The translations under genes were made by a program, and so were the position numbers. A stretch of DNA of 20,604 nt from a virus: the IMG/VR virus record IMGVR_UViG_3300024520_000589, positions 1 through 20,604 of that record; one strand, written 5' to 3'. Under the pieces are notes generated by a model. It was not told the DNA's origin, made no database searches, and worked only from the letters and a program-made list of their open reading frames with translations. Of the stretch, positions 13,441-20,031 are shown in pieces. The first letter of the stretch is position 1; the number at the start of each line of letters is the position of its first letter.

Positions 13441-14766
13441 TTATGTTTCTTCCATTCCTTGTCTGAGATTTTCTCGCGCAGAGTTTCCAAATTCCGGATC
13501 AAGCTCAAGCCCAAGACTAGTACTTGCTCCAAGCGCGTCAGCCACTCGGATAGCGTTTCCGCTTCCTGCTGTTGGGTCGAATACTCGGGAGTGTTCATCA
13601 CAGATCATCCTCATAAAATGGGTTAAGACTGGTCGGGGTTTTTCCGACGTGTGAAATTCCCGCGTAGTGGGAGCTGCAATAGAGTTGGCAACGGCCCGGA
13701 CAATCTTACGATCCCCCCTGGACGCAAAGAGGGCTGTTTCATAAGTTCGTCTGGGTCCACGGTTAGCATCTGGGATAATTCCCGCATTGTCAGATTTGGA
13801 CCAAATGAGGGGGAAACGCGATACCGACCAGCCGCCAGCCTCGAGTTGCACGATTGTCTCATTATAGTAGTCCATCGAGAACCAAAAGATAAGATGCGCT
13901 GATGGGTCAATGAAATTATCTCCGTGATTGCAAAAGGTTTCCAGTAGGTTGAAGTAGTCTTCTTTCGTGTCGGAATAACTGCCGGTAGTTCCGCGAGCAG
14001 ACTGACCAGATTTGTCGCCAACGCCTACCCCGTAAGGAAAGTCACAATGAATAAGGTTAAAAGGCTCCCCGCGATAATCCCGAGCCCAAAGATGAAAATC
14101 AACTTCTTGTATGACTGCGCGATTTCGGGGAGTTTCAGTAAGTTGTCCCTGTCCTTGATCCCTAGGTGAAGTTCCTTCAGGTATTTCCGCGCCAGTTTCT
14201 CCCAATATTTTTCCAATTTCTTCTCCGAGATTTCGTTTAGCATTGGCTTGTTTCCTTTCCGCGATGCGTTGGGATGCGTTGAGGGCTTTGGAATATTTAT
14301 CCGCGCCCTGAACGATCTCATTATCCATGTGGGCTTCGACCAGCAGGTGGTTGCGAACTACCCCGGAACTAACTCCCATGGCCTCGGCGGTTTGCACCGG
14401 GGTCCAATCGGGGTTATCTTTCCCGAGAAGCCGATGATACTCTGCAATCGCGCGAACCTTATCGTCCCAGGCAAGTTCGCTCCGTTTAACGTTTTCTTCC
14501 AGTTCGATTAAATAGAGTTCATCTTTTGACAGGTCCTCCACGTACTGAAAGGAAACCGGGTTGAGGCCAAGTTGAACACAGGCGGTAAGGCGGCGTTCTC
14601 CGGCAACCAGATTGTACTGCTTGTCGATTACAGGCGGGTTGATCAGGCCGACGTTGCGAATGCTTTCCGCGAGTTCGTCTATGTCGCGGAGTTCAGTTCG
14701 TTGGCGGTTTTCCCTGTCAATGTGAATGAGGGCGGGGTCCAGTTGGACAAAGTGGCCGGATGTCAT
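13441..14766 (-). CDS. ParB-like domain fused to a beta-class DNA methyltransferase
   Basis: The start at 14766 has GGAGG upstream and an ATGA overlap with the DUF6378 gene, giving 441 residues. The N-terminal 110 residues or so are a ParB/Srx domain: IDELAESIRNVGLINPPVI, LVAGERRLTAC (the GERR box) and ENVKRSELAWDDKV. A helix-turn-helix follows (TPVQTAEAMGVSSGVVRNHL). The C-terminal half is an amino-methyltransferase with motif IV first, LIHCDFPYG (D-F-P-Y where D-P-P-Y is usual), and motif I last, VFDPTAGSGNAIRVADAL, preceded by HTSEKPRPVLTHFMRM. This order marks the beta class, which methylates N6 of adenine or N4 of cytosine using S-adenosylmethionine. It may protect phage DNA from host nucleases; the target sequence is unknown. 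No partner restriction enzyme is in the window, so it looks like an orphan methylase. Confidence 0.85.
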   Translation of the reverse strand: MTSGHFVQLDPALIHIDRENRQRTELRDIDELAESIRNVGLINPPVIDKQYNLVAGERRLTACVQLGLNPVSFQYVEDLSKDELYLIELEENVKRSELAWDDKVRAIAEYHRLLGKDNPDWTPVQTAEAMGVSSGVVRNHLLVEAHMDNEIVQGADKYSKALNASQRIAERKQANAKRNLGEEIGKILGETGAEIPEGTSPRDQGQGQLTETPRNRAVIQEVDFHLWARDYRGEPFNLIHCDFPYGVGVGDKSGQSARGTTGSYSDTKEDYFNLLETFCNHGDNFIDPSAHLIFWFSMDYYNETIVQLEAGGWSVSRFPLIWSKSDNAGIIPDANRGPRRTYETALFASRGDRKIVRAVANSIAAPTTREFHTSEKPRPVLTHFMRMICDEHSRVFDPTAGSGNAIRVADALGASTSLGLELDPEFGNSARENLRQGMEET

Positions 14767-15236
14767 TCTTTTTCCTCCGTTGCGCATTCGAATGCGATCC
14801 CAGCGTAAGCCGCCATATCTTCGTAAGTGTCAGCTTTGACTTTACCTGAGAATGTCCGGGCCATTTTTTGTAAGACGTTAAGATGAGCTACATCTTGAGA
14901 AGTGATCATACCAGTAAGCTGTCCGATAGTCTGTCCAGCATATTTCGACTCAAGATAAGCATCCCAAAGCACAGCGATGTTGCCAAGGTTTTCGGTCGGC
15001 GGGCCGTACTCAAGGTCTCGATCCCCGCAGGTGTGTTTGATGGCGTTGTTGAGAATGTCTTCGCGGGTGTGAGCTTGGTCTTCCCACTTAGCGATATAGT
15101 GGGTAACTTCCGCGTGAGCTTCTTCGCGGGTTCGTACACGGGCAACTTGTTCACCGTTCCAATAGACAGCCCAAGGGGCTACTTTACGTGGGGAGTCTAA
15201 TTCTTCGATTATTTCCCAAGAGGGCATTTTGATCAT
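14763..15236 (-). CDS. DUF6378 protein
   Basis: The ATG at 15236 is chosen because GGAG lies 7 bases upstream (157 residues). Residues 1-45 form a small alpha/beta part (SPRKVAPWAVYWNGEQVARV). The remainder matches the DUF6378 pattern that I know from phage genomes: REDILNNAIKHTCGDRDLEYG, then NLGNIAVLWDAYL, and DVAHLNVLQKMARTFSGK followed by DTYEDMAAYAGIAFE. The helical arrangement with paired acidic residues recalls MazG-like nucleotide pyrophosphohydrolases, but I cannot show a metal site, so any enzyme role is inference. It sits between the ssDNA-binding protein and the methyltransferase. Confidence 0.68.
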   Translation of the reverse strand: MIKMPSWEIIEELDSPRKVAPWAVYWNGEQVARVRTREEAHAEVTHYIAKWEDQAHTREDILNNAIKHTCGDRDLEYGPPTENLGNIAVLWDAYLESKYAGQTIGQLTGMITSQDVAHLNVLQKMARTFSGKVKADTYEDMAAYAGIAFECATEEKE

Positions 15237-15282
15237 GATTTGCTCCAAAAATTAGGGCAGTCTACTAAGCCGACTTATTTAA

Positions 15283-15304
15283 GTTAGGTAGCATTACACC
15301 TAAC
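15283..15304. repeat. Perfect 7-base inverted repeat between genes
   Basis: GTTAGGT (15283-15289) and ACCTAAC (15298-15304) are separated by 8 bases in the 79-base gap before the DUF6378 gene. On the - strand the hairpin is followed by TTAAAT rather than a clean T run. It could be a weak terminator, an attenuator or an operator. Confidence 0.45.
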
Positions 15305-15315
15305 CCCCGATTTAT

Positions 15316-15786
15316 TTATTCCAGCGGGTAAGTGCGCCGAACTTGCGCAAACACCTGCTCGTCATCATTGGGGTTGATGCGATGATCAACCTCAACGTTG
15401 CCATGTGTGCCGGGGCAGGCTGCGATAGCGTCGCCCAAGCTCATGCCTTCTTCGAAGCAACCAAGGTCAGTTAAGAAACGTTTCAGGCGATTAAGGCTGC
15501 CTTCGCGCTTCTGTTCATCTTCCTCAGCGGTGCTGAACATAAAGGTGTGGTACAGGCTGACCCCGGCGACGTTACCGTAGTTAGCCAGTTCGTCTTCGTC
15601 CACTTCAACCGGCGCAGTTACAGCCAAGCGAAAGTTAATGCGGTCGAAGAGTATCCCATCTTTGGATGTGAAATCATCCTGGACGGGGATAGCGGCCACC
15701 TGAAACGAATACAGCCCAAGGGGCAGCGCCGGTGGTTGTTTGATGTCTTCGGCTTTTCTGTCTAGCATGTCAGCGAAACGTGTCAT
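15316..15786 (-). CDS. Probable phage ssDNA-binding protein
   Basis: A 156-residue acidic protein with a very good AAGGAG site (7 bases before the ATG). It has strands compatible with an OB fold (GLYSFQVAAIPV, LFDRINFRLAVTAPVEV, VSLYHTFMF) and a C-terminal segment ending in a strand (NVEVDHRINPN, then EQVFAQVRRTYPLE). The pattern 'G-x-Y-x-F-x-V' early and 'I-x-F-x-L' later is common in phage single-strand binding proteins of the DUF669-like group. The position next to a Sak4-type recombinase and a Cas4-like nuclease supports this, because Sak4 proteins work together with an SSB. Fold and role are inferred. Confidence 0.55.
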   Translation of the reverse strand: MTRFADMLDRKAEDIKQPPALPLGLYSFQVAAIPVQDDFTSKDGILFDRINFRLAVTAPVEVDEDELANYGNVAGVSLYHTFMFSTAEEDEQKREGSLNRLKRFLTDLGCFEEGMSLGDAIAACPGTHGNVEVDHRINPNDDEQVFAQVRRTYPLE

Positions 15787-15829
15787 TTTATCTCCTTCGA
15801 GGTTGGGGGTATGACTACCCGGTTAAATG

Positions 15830-16141
15830 TTAAAGTTGGTTGGTGGTTTGAACAGTTAGTTCGAGTGTAGAAAGTGCCAAACTTAGATCATCCAGTATTA
15901 GGTTCATTCGAGCATATTCAACCGATAGTGATTTTGAATCAACCGACAATTCCGGTTCCGGTTCCGGTACGTAACCAATCAACCTATCCAAATTGCGGGT
16001 TAAATTATTATTGGCAGTTTGAATACGTTGTGTATTGTCCACTATCCGTTCAATAAAACCTTGCATTGGAGTAAGTTCTGCGGCGATTGAGGGGTTGGGG
16101 TTTCCTATTGGTGGGTTGGTGATTCCTACACTTGATTCCAT
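15830..16141 (-). CDS. Helical protein with proline-rich segments, unknown (103 residues)
   Basis: It starts 2 bases after the recombinase gene, with an AAAGGA site. A Pro/Asn-rich head (VGITNPPIGNPNPS) leads to a coiled-coil-like helix (FIERIVDNTQRIQTANNNL), a PEPEPEL linker, and a second helix (YARMNLILDDLSLALSTLEL). The protein could serve as a scaffold or adaptor between the recombinase and the ssDNA-binding protein, by position only. No family is recognised. Confidence 0.5.
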   Translation of the reverse strand: MESSVGITNPPIGNPNPSIAAELTPMQGFIERIVDNTQRIQTANNNLTRNLDRLIGYVPEPEPELSVDSKSLSVEYARMNLILDDLSLALSTLELTVQTTNQL

Positions 16142-16142
16142 T

Positions 16143-16928
16143 TTAATTTCCTTTCAGTTTTTCAAAGATGTCGGCCATCCCGGTTTCGAGGGGATAGGTG
16201 GCATCTATTTTCATGGGGGCTGGGTTTTTAAGGTCCAGTTCGGTGGTGGCGATGGTCTTGATAGTTCGTTTGGAAGTCTTGCCCATAACCATAGACTCGG
16301 CGAGTAACATGGTGTTGAAGAAGCTGGGAATTTTGTCCCCGATTGCTTTACCGACACTGGACGCAAAACCTTTGCGAAATCCATTCGCGTTCTCTCGGTA
16401 GTCAATGTGGGTTATTACTATCACATTGGTTTGAAAAATGTTTCCGGTAACTGTGTCGAGAATGTCCATGATGGAGTCTTGTGCGACCTTATACCACTGA
16501 CGGGGATCGCGAGAGTTGGGATTAAGCCCCCGTGCCCAAGCAAAGGCTGCCCGACCAAAATGGGTAAGTGAGTCAATTACGAGAATGGTATCGCTTCCCC
16601 ACTCCTCGGGCTTTGTATCGTCGGTCCATTTGTCGAGTAGGTTGTTGGCGCGAATGTATGCCTTGGGGCTGCCCGATACCTTGCTCCCGGTTGGCCCGGC
16701 TTTGTATTTGTCGCGAAGGGTTTCATACTGAACGTTACCGATTTGGTCCGGGCATTCGGCTCTGATGAAATTCACCATAGCATCGAGTCCGTTATCCATA
16801 TCAATGATCCGCAGTTTGTATCCCGCTTTGACCAGTGATACGAGAGCACCGGTTTTGCCTGAACCAGAATTACCTACGAATAGGAGTTTAACGAAATCGC
16901 CAGAACTATGGTCGGCTAGGTTGCTCAT
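16143..16928 (-). CDS. Sak4-type RecA-like recombinase/ATPase (AAA_24)
   Basis: A 261-residue single-domain RecA-fold protein. The Walker A motif is GNSGSGKT (residues 19-26); RIIDMDNGLDAM follows on the next strand; Walker B is DTILVIDSLTH (113-123); and a later strand with NVIVITHIDYRE holds the sensor region. Sak4 proteins anneal single strands and promote phage recombination with SSB help, and the gene is flanked by an exonuclease and a probable SSB, as expected. The length fits Sak4. GGAG lies 8 bases upstream of the ATG, inside the end of a short frame (16933-17001). Confidence 0.78.
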   Translation of the reverse strand: MSNLADHSSGDFVKLLFVGNSGSGKTGALVSLVKAGYKLRIIDMDNGLDAMVNFIRAECPDQIGNVQYETLRDKYKAGPTGSKVSGSPKAYIRANNLLDKWTDDTKPEEWGSDTILVIDSLTHFGRAAFAWARGLNPNSRDPRQWYKVAQDSIMDILDTVTGNIFQTNVIVITHIDYRENANGFRKGFASSVGKAIGDKIPSFFNTMLLAESMVMGKTSKRTIKTIATTELDLKNPAPMKIDATYPLETGMADIFEKLKGN

Positions 16929-16932
16929 TTTA

Positions 16933-17001
16933 TCAACTCCAAGATTTTGTTAGCGACGCAGCGGGTTGTTCTAAGACACTTATTAGCAATGGGTTCACCA
17001 T
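16933..17001 (-). CDS. Possible 22-residue leader peptide before the recombinase
   Basis: The only frame in the 75-base gap between the nuclease and recombinase genes. It has a very strong ribosome site (AGGAG 6 bases before the ATG, overlapping the nuclease stop) and ends 4 bases before the recombinase start. The peptide (MVNPLLISVLEQPAASLTKS and two more) has no recognised motif. It may couple translation of the two genes. Confidence 0.35.
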   Translation of the reverse strand: MVNPLLISVLEQPAASLTKSWS

Positions 17002-17003
17002 TC

Positions 17004-17906
17004 CTATCTCCTCTCGATCGGGTCCCAGACTTGTTGGATAAAGTCTGACTTAAGTTTCATTTCGCGCAACCGAGGGGAAGAGGCACAAACATTACGGAAA
17101 TCGCAGCCTCCATAATTACCACAGGCGGTAGCGTTCATCGGGAACTCGCCGATCTGCATGTAGTGTTGTGTGAGACGGATAGTGTTAAGCGCGGAACGCC
17201 ACCATTCGTCGAGTTGTTCTTGTGTGCGATGTGTGAAGCCGCGCTCAAACCGGGTAAAGTTAACGGCGATTTGGGCTCCGTCAATGATCACGCCTTTGAT
17301 CGGCGTGTGGAAAATCATCTTACCCGCGAGCGAGTATTGGGACATTTGGTTATCGGGGTTGAACTGGTCAAAGAAGTAGGTGCCGATTGTGCCACCTGTG
17401 GTTTTCTGATCCATCACAAAAAGTGAGTCAGAATAATTCACAACGCGGTCAAGGTGGCCGCAGAGGAAAATGTCTTCTTCCATTTCAAAGGAAAAGCTAA
17501 GTTCCACGGCGGGCTTACCGTCAGCAAGATGGTGGGTCTTTACCGCGCTTTCGGACTCGTCACCAAATTCGGCAAGATACCAAACAATGCTGCGGATTAG
17601 GCTGAACCGGGTTTTGGCCGCGTGGTCGAATGTGAGCCCCCATGTATCGGCAAGGGTTTCGCGTACAACGCGACGGGTGGCGTCTTCAATGCTCGCACCG
17701 GCGGCACGGTATTTATAGAAGTGCTCAAGGGCCGTGGCGTAATGTTGACCGAAGATTAAATGGATACTGGTATTTTTGGGTCGGTATCCATAGATGAGTT
17801 TGTATTTGTAATACGTTGGGCAAGTTTGAGCCATTGTAATGCTTGTTGCATCCCATGCCCACTGCTGGCCATCCCGGACAGAGTTGTTTGGAAGGGGTTC
17901 TAACAT
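17004..17906 (-). CDS. Cas4/RecB-like PD-(D/E)XK exonuclease with Fe-S cluster
   Basis: A 300-residue protein with an AAGGA site 8 bases before its ATG. Nuclease motifs in order: FGQHYATALEHF (about 52-63), a Glu in VELSFSF (E135), GHLDRVV (D153), VMDQKTT (D166-x-K168, the D-x-K core) and QMSQYSLAGK (Q187, Y191), the QxxxY helix of the RecB family. Four cysteines are placed as in Cas4 and AddB: C29 at the N-terminus and C262, C268 and C274 near the C-terminus, which should bind a 4Fe-4S cluster. The enzyme would resect DNA ends to give single strands for the Sak4-type recombinase next to it. There are no CRISPR genes here, so this is a phage recombination exonuclease, not an adaptation factor. 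Confidence 0.82.
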   Translation of the reverse strand: MLEPLPNNSVRDGQQWAWDATSITMAQTCPTYYKYKLIYGYRPKNTSIHLIFGQHYATALEHFYKYRAAGASIEDATRRVVRETLADTWGLTFDHAAKTRFSLIRSIVWYLAEFGDESESAVKTHHLADGKPAVELSFSFEMEEDIFLCGHLDRVVNYSDSLFVMDQKTTGGTIGTYFFDQFNPDNQMSQYSLAGKMIFHTPIKGVIIDGAQIAVNFTRFERGFTHRTQEQLDEWWRSALNTIRLTQHYMQIGEFPMNATACGNYGGCDFRNVCASSPRLREMKLKSDFIQQVWDPIERR

Positions 17907-17916
17907 AAGGCGATCC

Positions 17917-18126
17917 TTACAATTTCAAATCGAGATCAAGGCCGGAAAGTTTTTGCTGCTTGGCGGTTAATTTGGGCGCAGCTTTGGTTGCTGCGGAACC
18001 TTTTTTCTTACCGGGGCTGGCGATGAATTTTTCACGGGCGTCCCGGCAGATTTTTATGATTTCATCAATGTCAGATTCTGTGTGGGTGGCGGGATCTCGG
18101 GAGAAAATCTCGGCGATGTTGGTCAT
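17917..18126 (-). CDS. Small basic-tailed protein before the exonuclease, unknown (69 residues)
   Basis: It starts in an ATGA overlap with the upstream gene and stops 10 bases before the exonuclease start. The first half is acidic and helical (ESDIDEIIKICRDAREKF). The second half is a lysine/alanine-rich flexible linker (SPGKKKGSAATKAAPKL) ending in a hydrophobic tail (LSGLDLDLKL). A flexible tail with a short terminal peptide suggests a protein-docking function, perhaps to the nuclease or the SSB. Similar small proteins are common beside phage exonucleases. The family is not named. Confidence 0.55.
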   Translation of the reverse strand: MTNIAEIFSRDPATHTESDIDEIIKICRDAREKFIASPGKKKGSAATKAAPKLTAKQQKLSGLDLDLKL

Positions 18127-18314
18127 TCTTGCTCTTCCTCGATAATGATATTTTCGGCACCAGAGCCAGAAGCGATGTTATCCACAAATTGAGATACAAG
18201 CTGCCGAATGACGCGGGCTGCTTTGATATCTCGAGCGTGGTATATATCGATAATCCGTTGGTAATCGCCTTCGCGAAGAAACAGCGTATGTTTGGTTAAA
18301 TTAAGTTTCGGCAA
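18123..18314 (-). CDS. Ribbon-helix-helix-like small DNA-binding protein
   Basis: A 63-residue protein using a TTG start at 18314, supported by GGAG 7 bases upstream; no ATG is available. The sequence shows one short strand (KHTLFLREGDY), a helix (QRIIDIYHA), a turn and a second helix (AARVIRQLVSQFVDNI), the layout of Arc/MetJ-type ribbon-helix-helix repressors, where the strand pairs with that of a second monomer and enters the DNA major groove. The acidic tail (IIIEEEQE) is unusual. It may regulate the nearby early operon; no operator has been identified. Confidence 0.55.
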   Translation of the reverse strand: MPKLNLTKHTLFLREGDYQRIIDIYHARDIKAARVIRQLVSQFVDNIASGSGAENIIIEEEQE

Positions 18315-18516
18315 CTATCTTCTCCGGTTTGCGGACAATCCATAGGTGGATGTCAGGTTGCTTGGGACTCGGCAGAAACGTAAGCGGTTCAAAGTCCGGG
18401 TCACTCTTGCGCAGCGGGTAGAGTTTTTGGCGCAAGAGGACCGGGTCTGTGGTGCTGACGATTATGCCGAGCGGTGTGTTGATAGCTTCGTAAAGCAAGT
18501 CAAGAAGGGGGTTCAC
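18301..18516 (-). CDS. Small protein (71 residues), unknown
   Basis: It starts at GTG in a GTGA overlap with the HIRAN gene and overlaps the next gene by 14 bases. An N-terminal helix (PLLDLLYEAINT) is followed by a strand (LGIIVSTT), a second helix (PVLLRQKLYPLRK) and a strand with a tryptophan (DIHLWIVRKP). This compact alpha/beta pattern suggests a folded domain. I have seen similar short proteins in phage early regions but can give no family name. Confidence 0.55.
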   Translation of the reverse strand: MNPLLDLLYEAINTPLGIIVSTTDPVLLRQKLYPLRKSDPDFEPLTFLPSPKQPDIHLWIVRKPEKIVAET

Positions 18517-18869
18517 AACCCTGCTTCATCCTGTGGGTGGCTTTCGTTACCTTCTCCGCGCATCTCAAGAACGCTCACGAAGGGGTATATTGTTTGCCGG
18601 TAAGTTTCCAGCCGTTCAACGGTGACGGTGAATTCCATTCCCTCGTCAATCTGGGGGCCGATCCAAGCAGCGTCATCGGCGTTGATATAACCCATATGGA
18701 AGCCGTTCCCGCCGGGGGTTAAGATTTTGACCGCGTTGGCGTCATATAGGTTATCTGTCTCCCGCTCATAAAGCAGGACATCACCGGGCTGAAGGGCGGC
18801 AGCGTATGCTTTGGCGTGTTCGCCTCGAAAGTGCATTCCGACAATTTTAACGTTGGAGTAATTGGGCAT
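18513..18869 (-). CDS. Stand-alone HIRAN-domain protein
   Basis: A 118-residue protein that is nearly all one HIRAN domain: VKIVGMHFRG at the start, LQPGDVLLYERETDNLYDANAV in the middle (the L-x-x-E-x-x-N-x-Y-D-x-x-A-V signature), and GFHMGYINADDAAWI near residue 60-74. HIRAN domains are known from SNF2-type helicases such as HLTF, where they bind the 3' end of single-stranded DNA at stalled forks. Bacterial and phage versions are often short and stand alone. GAGG lies about 9 bases before the ATG. It could recruit a repair or fork-remodelling enzyme to phage forks; a UvrD-like helicase lies upstream in the same block. Confidence 0.8.
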   Translation of the reverse strand: MPNYSNVKIVGMHFRGEHAKAYAAALQPGDVLLYERETDNLYDANAVKILTPGGNGFHMGYINADDAAWIGPQIDEGMEFTVTVERLETYRQTIYPFVSVLEMRGEGNESHPQDEAGL

Positions 18870-18900
18870 GAGGTTGGGCCTCTATGTTAAAGGGAAAAGA

Positions 18901-18992
18901 GGTGGCGGTACACAGGGCAGTGTCCTTTCGGTAAAAACCGCCACCAAGGTTACTCGGGCAGGGAGGTAACAGGCAGGAAACCTGGACCCGAG
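18901..18992 (-). promoter_or_regulatory. Structured spacer or leader before the HIRAN gene
   Basis: The 130-base gap (18870-18999) has no gene but holds two inverted repeats. The first is a 9-base perfect pair, GGTGGCGGT (18901-18909) with ACCGCCACC (18937-18945); its 27-base interior contains an ACAC/GTGT hairpin and, on the - strand, CC-GAAA-GG. The second is CTCGGG (18953-18958) with CCCGAG (18987-18992), enclosing CAGG-AAA-CCTG (18974-18984). On the - strand the first stem is followed by TCTTTT. It may be a terminator, an attenuator or another structured RNA. Confidence 0.5.
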
Positions 18993-18999
18993 GGTTCGT

Positions 19000-19488
19000 T
19001 TAGATGGCCAAGTCGATTTGAGCGTCGGCCTGTTTTTCGGCATCGACCAGGTTTTTCTTGGCCTGTTTGACGATGGCTTCGTGCTCGGCGAATTCAGCAA
19101 CCTTGGCATTGTAGTGATCCATGCCGTTGGTTTCTTTGTACGCCTTGACTGTGGTGCCGGATTTTTTGATCATGAGGGTCAAGTAATCGCGGGCAACGGT
19201 TTTGGACTCGCGTTCCAGCGGCGTCATTGTGGCGCGGGAGCTGGTTGAGGCCATGTTGAAAACATATTCGCCATCGTAAGCAGTAAAGTCTTTGCGAATG
19301 CCTTTCATATCGGCATCGGCGTTTTCACCTTCGAGGGCATCTTTGATCCGCTTACGCCAGTTGTTGGCGATGTTTTCGGCGCGGACTTGGTTGAGTGCCT
19401 TGGCTTCGGGCGCGGTAAGCGGGTGGCCTTCTGCGTAGGGCGTGGTCACGTCAAATTCTTGTTTATGGATTTGGATGGTTTTGGTCAC
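19000..19488 (-). CDS. Conserved-looking phage protein (162 residues), unknown
   Basis: It starts at GTG with a strong AAGGAG site 6 bases upstream and is the first gene after a promoter at 19538-19566. The N-terminus has a short beta part, then TAPEAKALNQVRAENIANNW, a long charged helical middle, YDGEYVFNMASTSS, and a helix LERESKTVARDYLTLMIKK. The C-terminus is an Ala/Lys/Glu-rich helix. The phrase 'EAKALNQVRAENIxNN' is one I recognise from hypothetical proteins in other phage early regions, but it has no assigned role. Being alone behind a strong promoter, with a structured spacer after it, it may be made in large amounts. Confidence 0.65.
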   Translation of the reverse strand: MTKTIQIHKQEFDVTTPYAEGHPLTAPEAKALNQVRAENIANNWRKRIKDALEGENADADMKGIRKDFTAYDGEYVFNMASTSSRATMTPLERESKTVARDYLTLMIKKSGTTVKAYKETNGMDHYNAKVAEFAEHEAIVKQAKKNLVDAEKQADAQIDLAI

Positions 19489-19537
19489 GGGTTTCTCCTT
19501 GTGACGGATTGCGGGTTTGGTCTTGGTCGTGGATTAC

Positions 19538-19566
19538 ACCGTATCACGGGCGCGGAAAGGGGTCAA
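19538..19566 (-). promoter_or_regulatory. Sigma70-type promoter with extended -10 box
   Basis: On the - strand: TTGACC (19566-19561), a 17-base spacer, TACGGT (19543-19538), with TG one base before the -10 box. The expected start is near 19531, giving a leader of about 43 bases to the GTG at 19488. The architecture equals that of the promoter at 13278-13306. Confidence 0.7.
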
Positions 19567-19614
19567 GAGCTGATGTATGGCTGGTGTATATTATTTATGC
19601 GCCATATGTTTTGC

Positions 19615-20031
19615 TCAATCGGGTTTCGCGGCCTTCCCTTCCACCTCGGGCAACAAATTCCGATCTTTCAGCAATTGGCGTTTTTCTTCCATCGTGAGGA
19701 TTTTGTTGTTGAGCAAAAGGTTCATAGTTGTGTAATCAATGTGCCCGGTTTTGTTGCCGGGGATTTCTTGACGATACTGGCCGTCAACTTTGATGGTGGC
19801 GCGGAATTGAACCACCCAGCGGCTGCCGGTGAAAACCAAATTAGCGGGTTTTGTTACCGGTTGATCCATTCCCTCAGCAATGTGGTCGATGATCAGTTGT
19901 TCAGTTACATTAAGGGCTTTGCGGCGGGCGAGGAATTCTTTCCACAAATCTTCTGGGATATGGTCCTGGGCATGGCGGGAAATGATAGTGTTGGGGATGG
20001 TTGTCGTTTGGATTGGAGTTGGTAGGGTCAT
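19615..20031 (-). CDS. Hypothetical protein (138 residues)
   Basis: It starts in an ATGA overlap with the amber-broken gene; AAAGGA lies about 10 bases upstream. A Thr/Pro-rich N-terminus (LPTPIQTTTIPNTIIS) leads to a helix (PEDLWKEFLARRKAL), then ANLVFTGSRWVVQFRATIKV, a two-strand segment that looks like a small beta hairpin, and a charged helical C-terminus (TMEEKRQLLKDRNLL). No family is recognised. The 126 bases after it (19489-19614) hold the next promoter and a 6-base inverted repeat (TATGGC at 19576-19581, GCCATA at 19601-19606). Confidence 0.6.
   Translation of the reverse strand: MTLPTPIQTTTIPNTIISRHAQDHIPEDLWKEFLARRKALNVTEQLIIDHIAEGMDQPVTKPANLVFTGSRWVVQFRATIKVDGQYRQEIPGNKTGHIDYTTMNLLLNNKILTMEEKRQLLKDRNLLPEVEGKAAKPD

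Noticed and set aside
15805-15820. Small hairpin GGGTA-TGAC-TACCC before the SSB gene
   Set aside because: The stem has only 5 pairs with no T run on either side; too weak to call a terminator.
17004-17906. CRISPR-associated Cas4 in an adaptation locus
   Set aside because: No repeat array, cas1 or cas2 is present; a neighbouring Sak4-type recombinase and SSB explain the nuclease as a phage recombination enzyme.
18882-19109. 75-codon - strand frame across the structured spacer
   Set aside because: It overlaps the end of the 162 aa gene in another frame, has no ribosome site, and its Arg/Pro-rich translation has no coding character.
19387-20025. 212-codon open frame on the + strand
   Set aside because: It lies antisense to two well-supported - strand genes and to the promoter between them, has no ribosome site, and its Gly/Phe-rich translation looks like a mirror of those genes.
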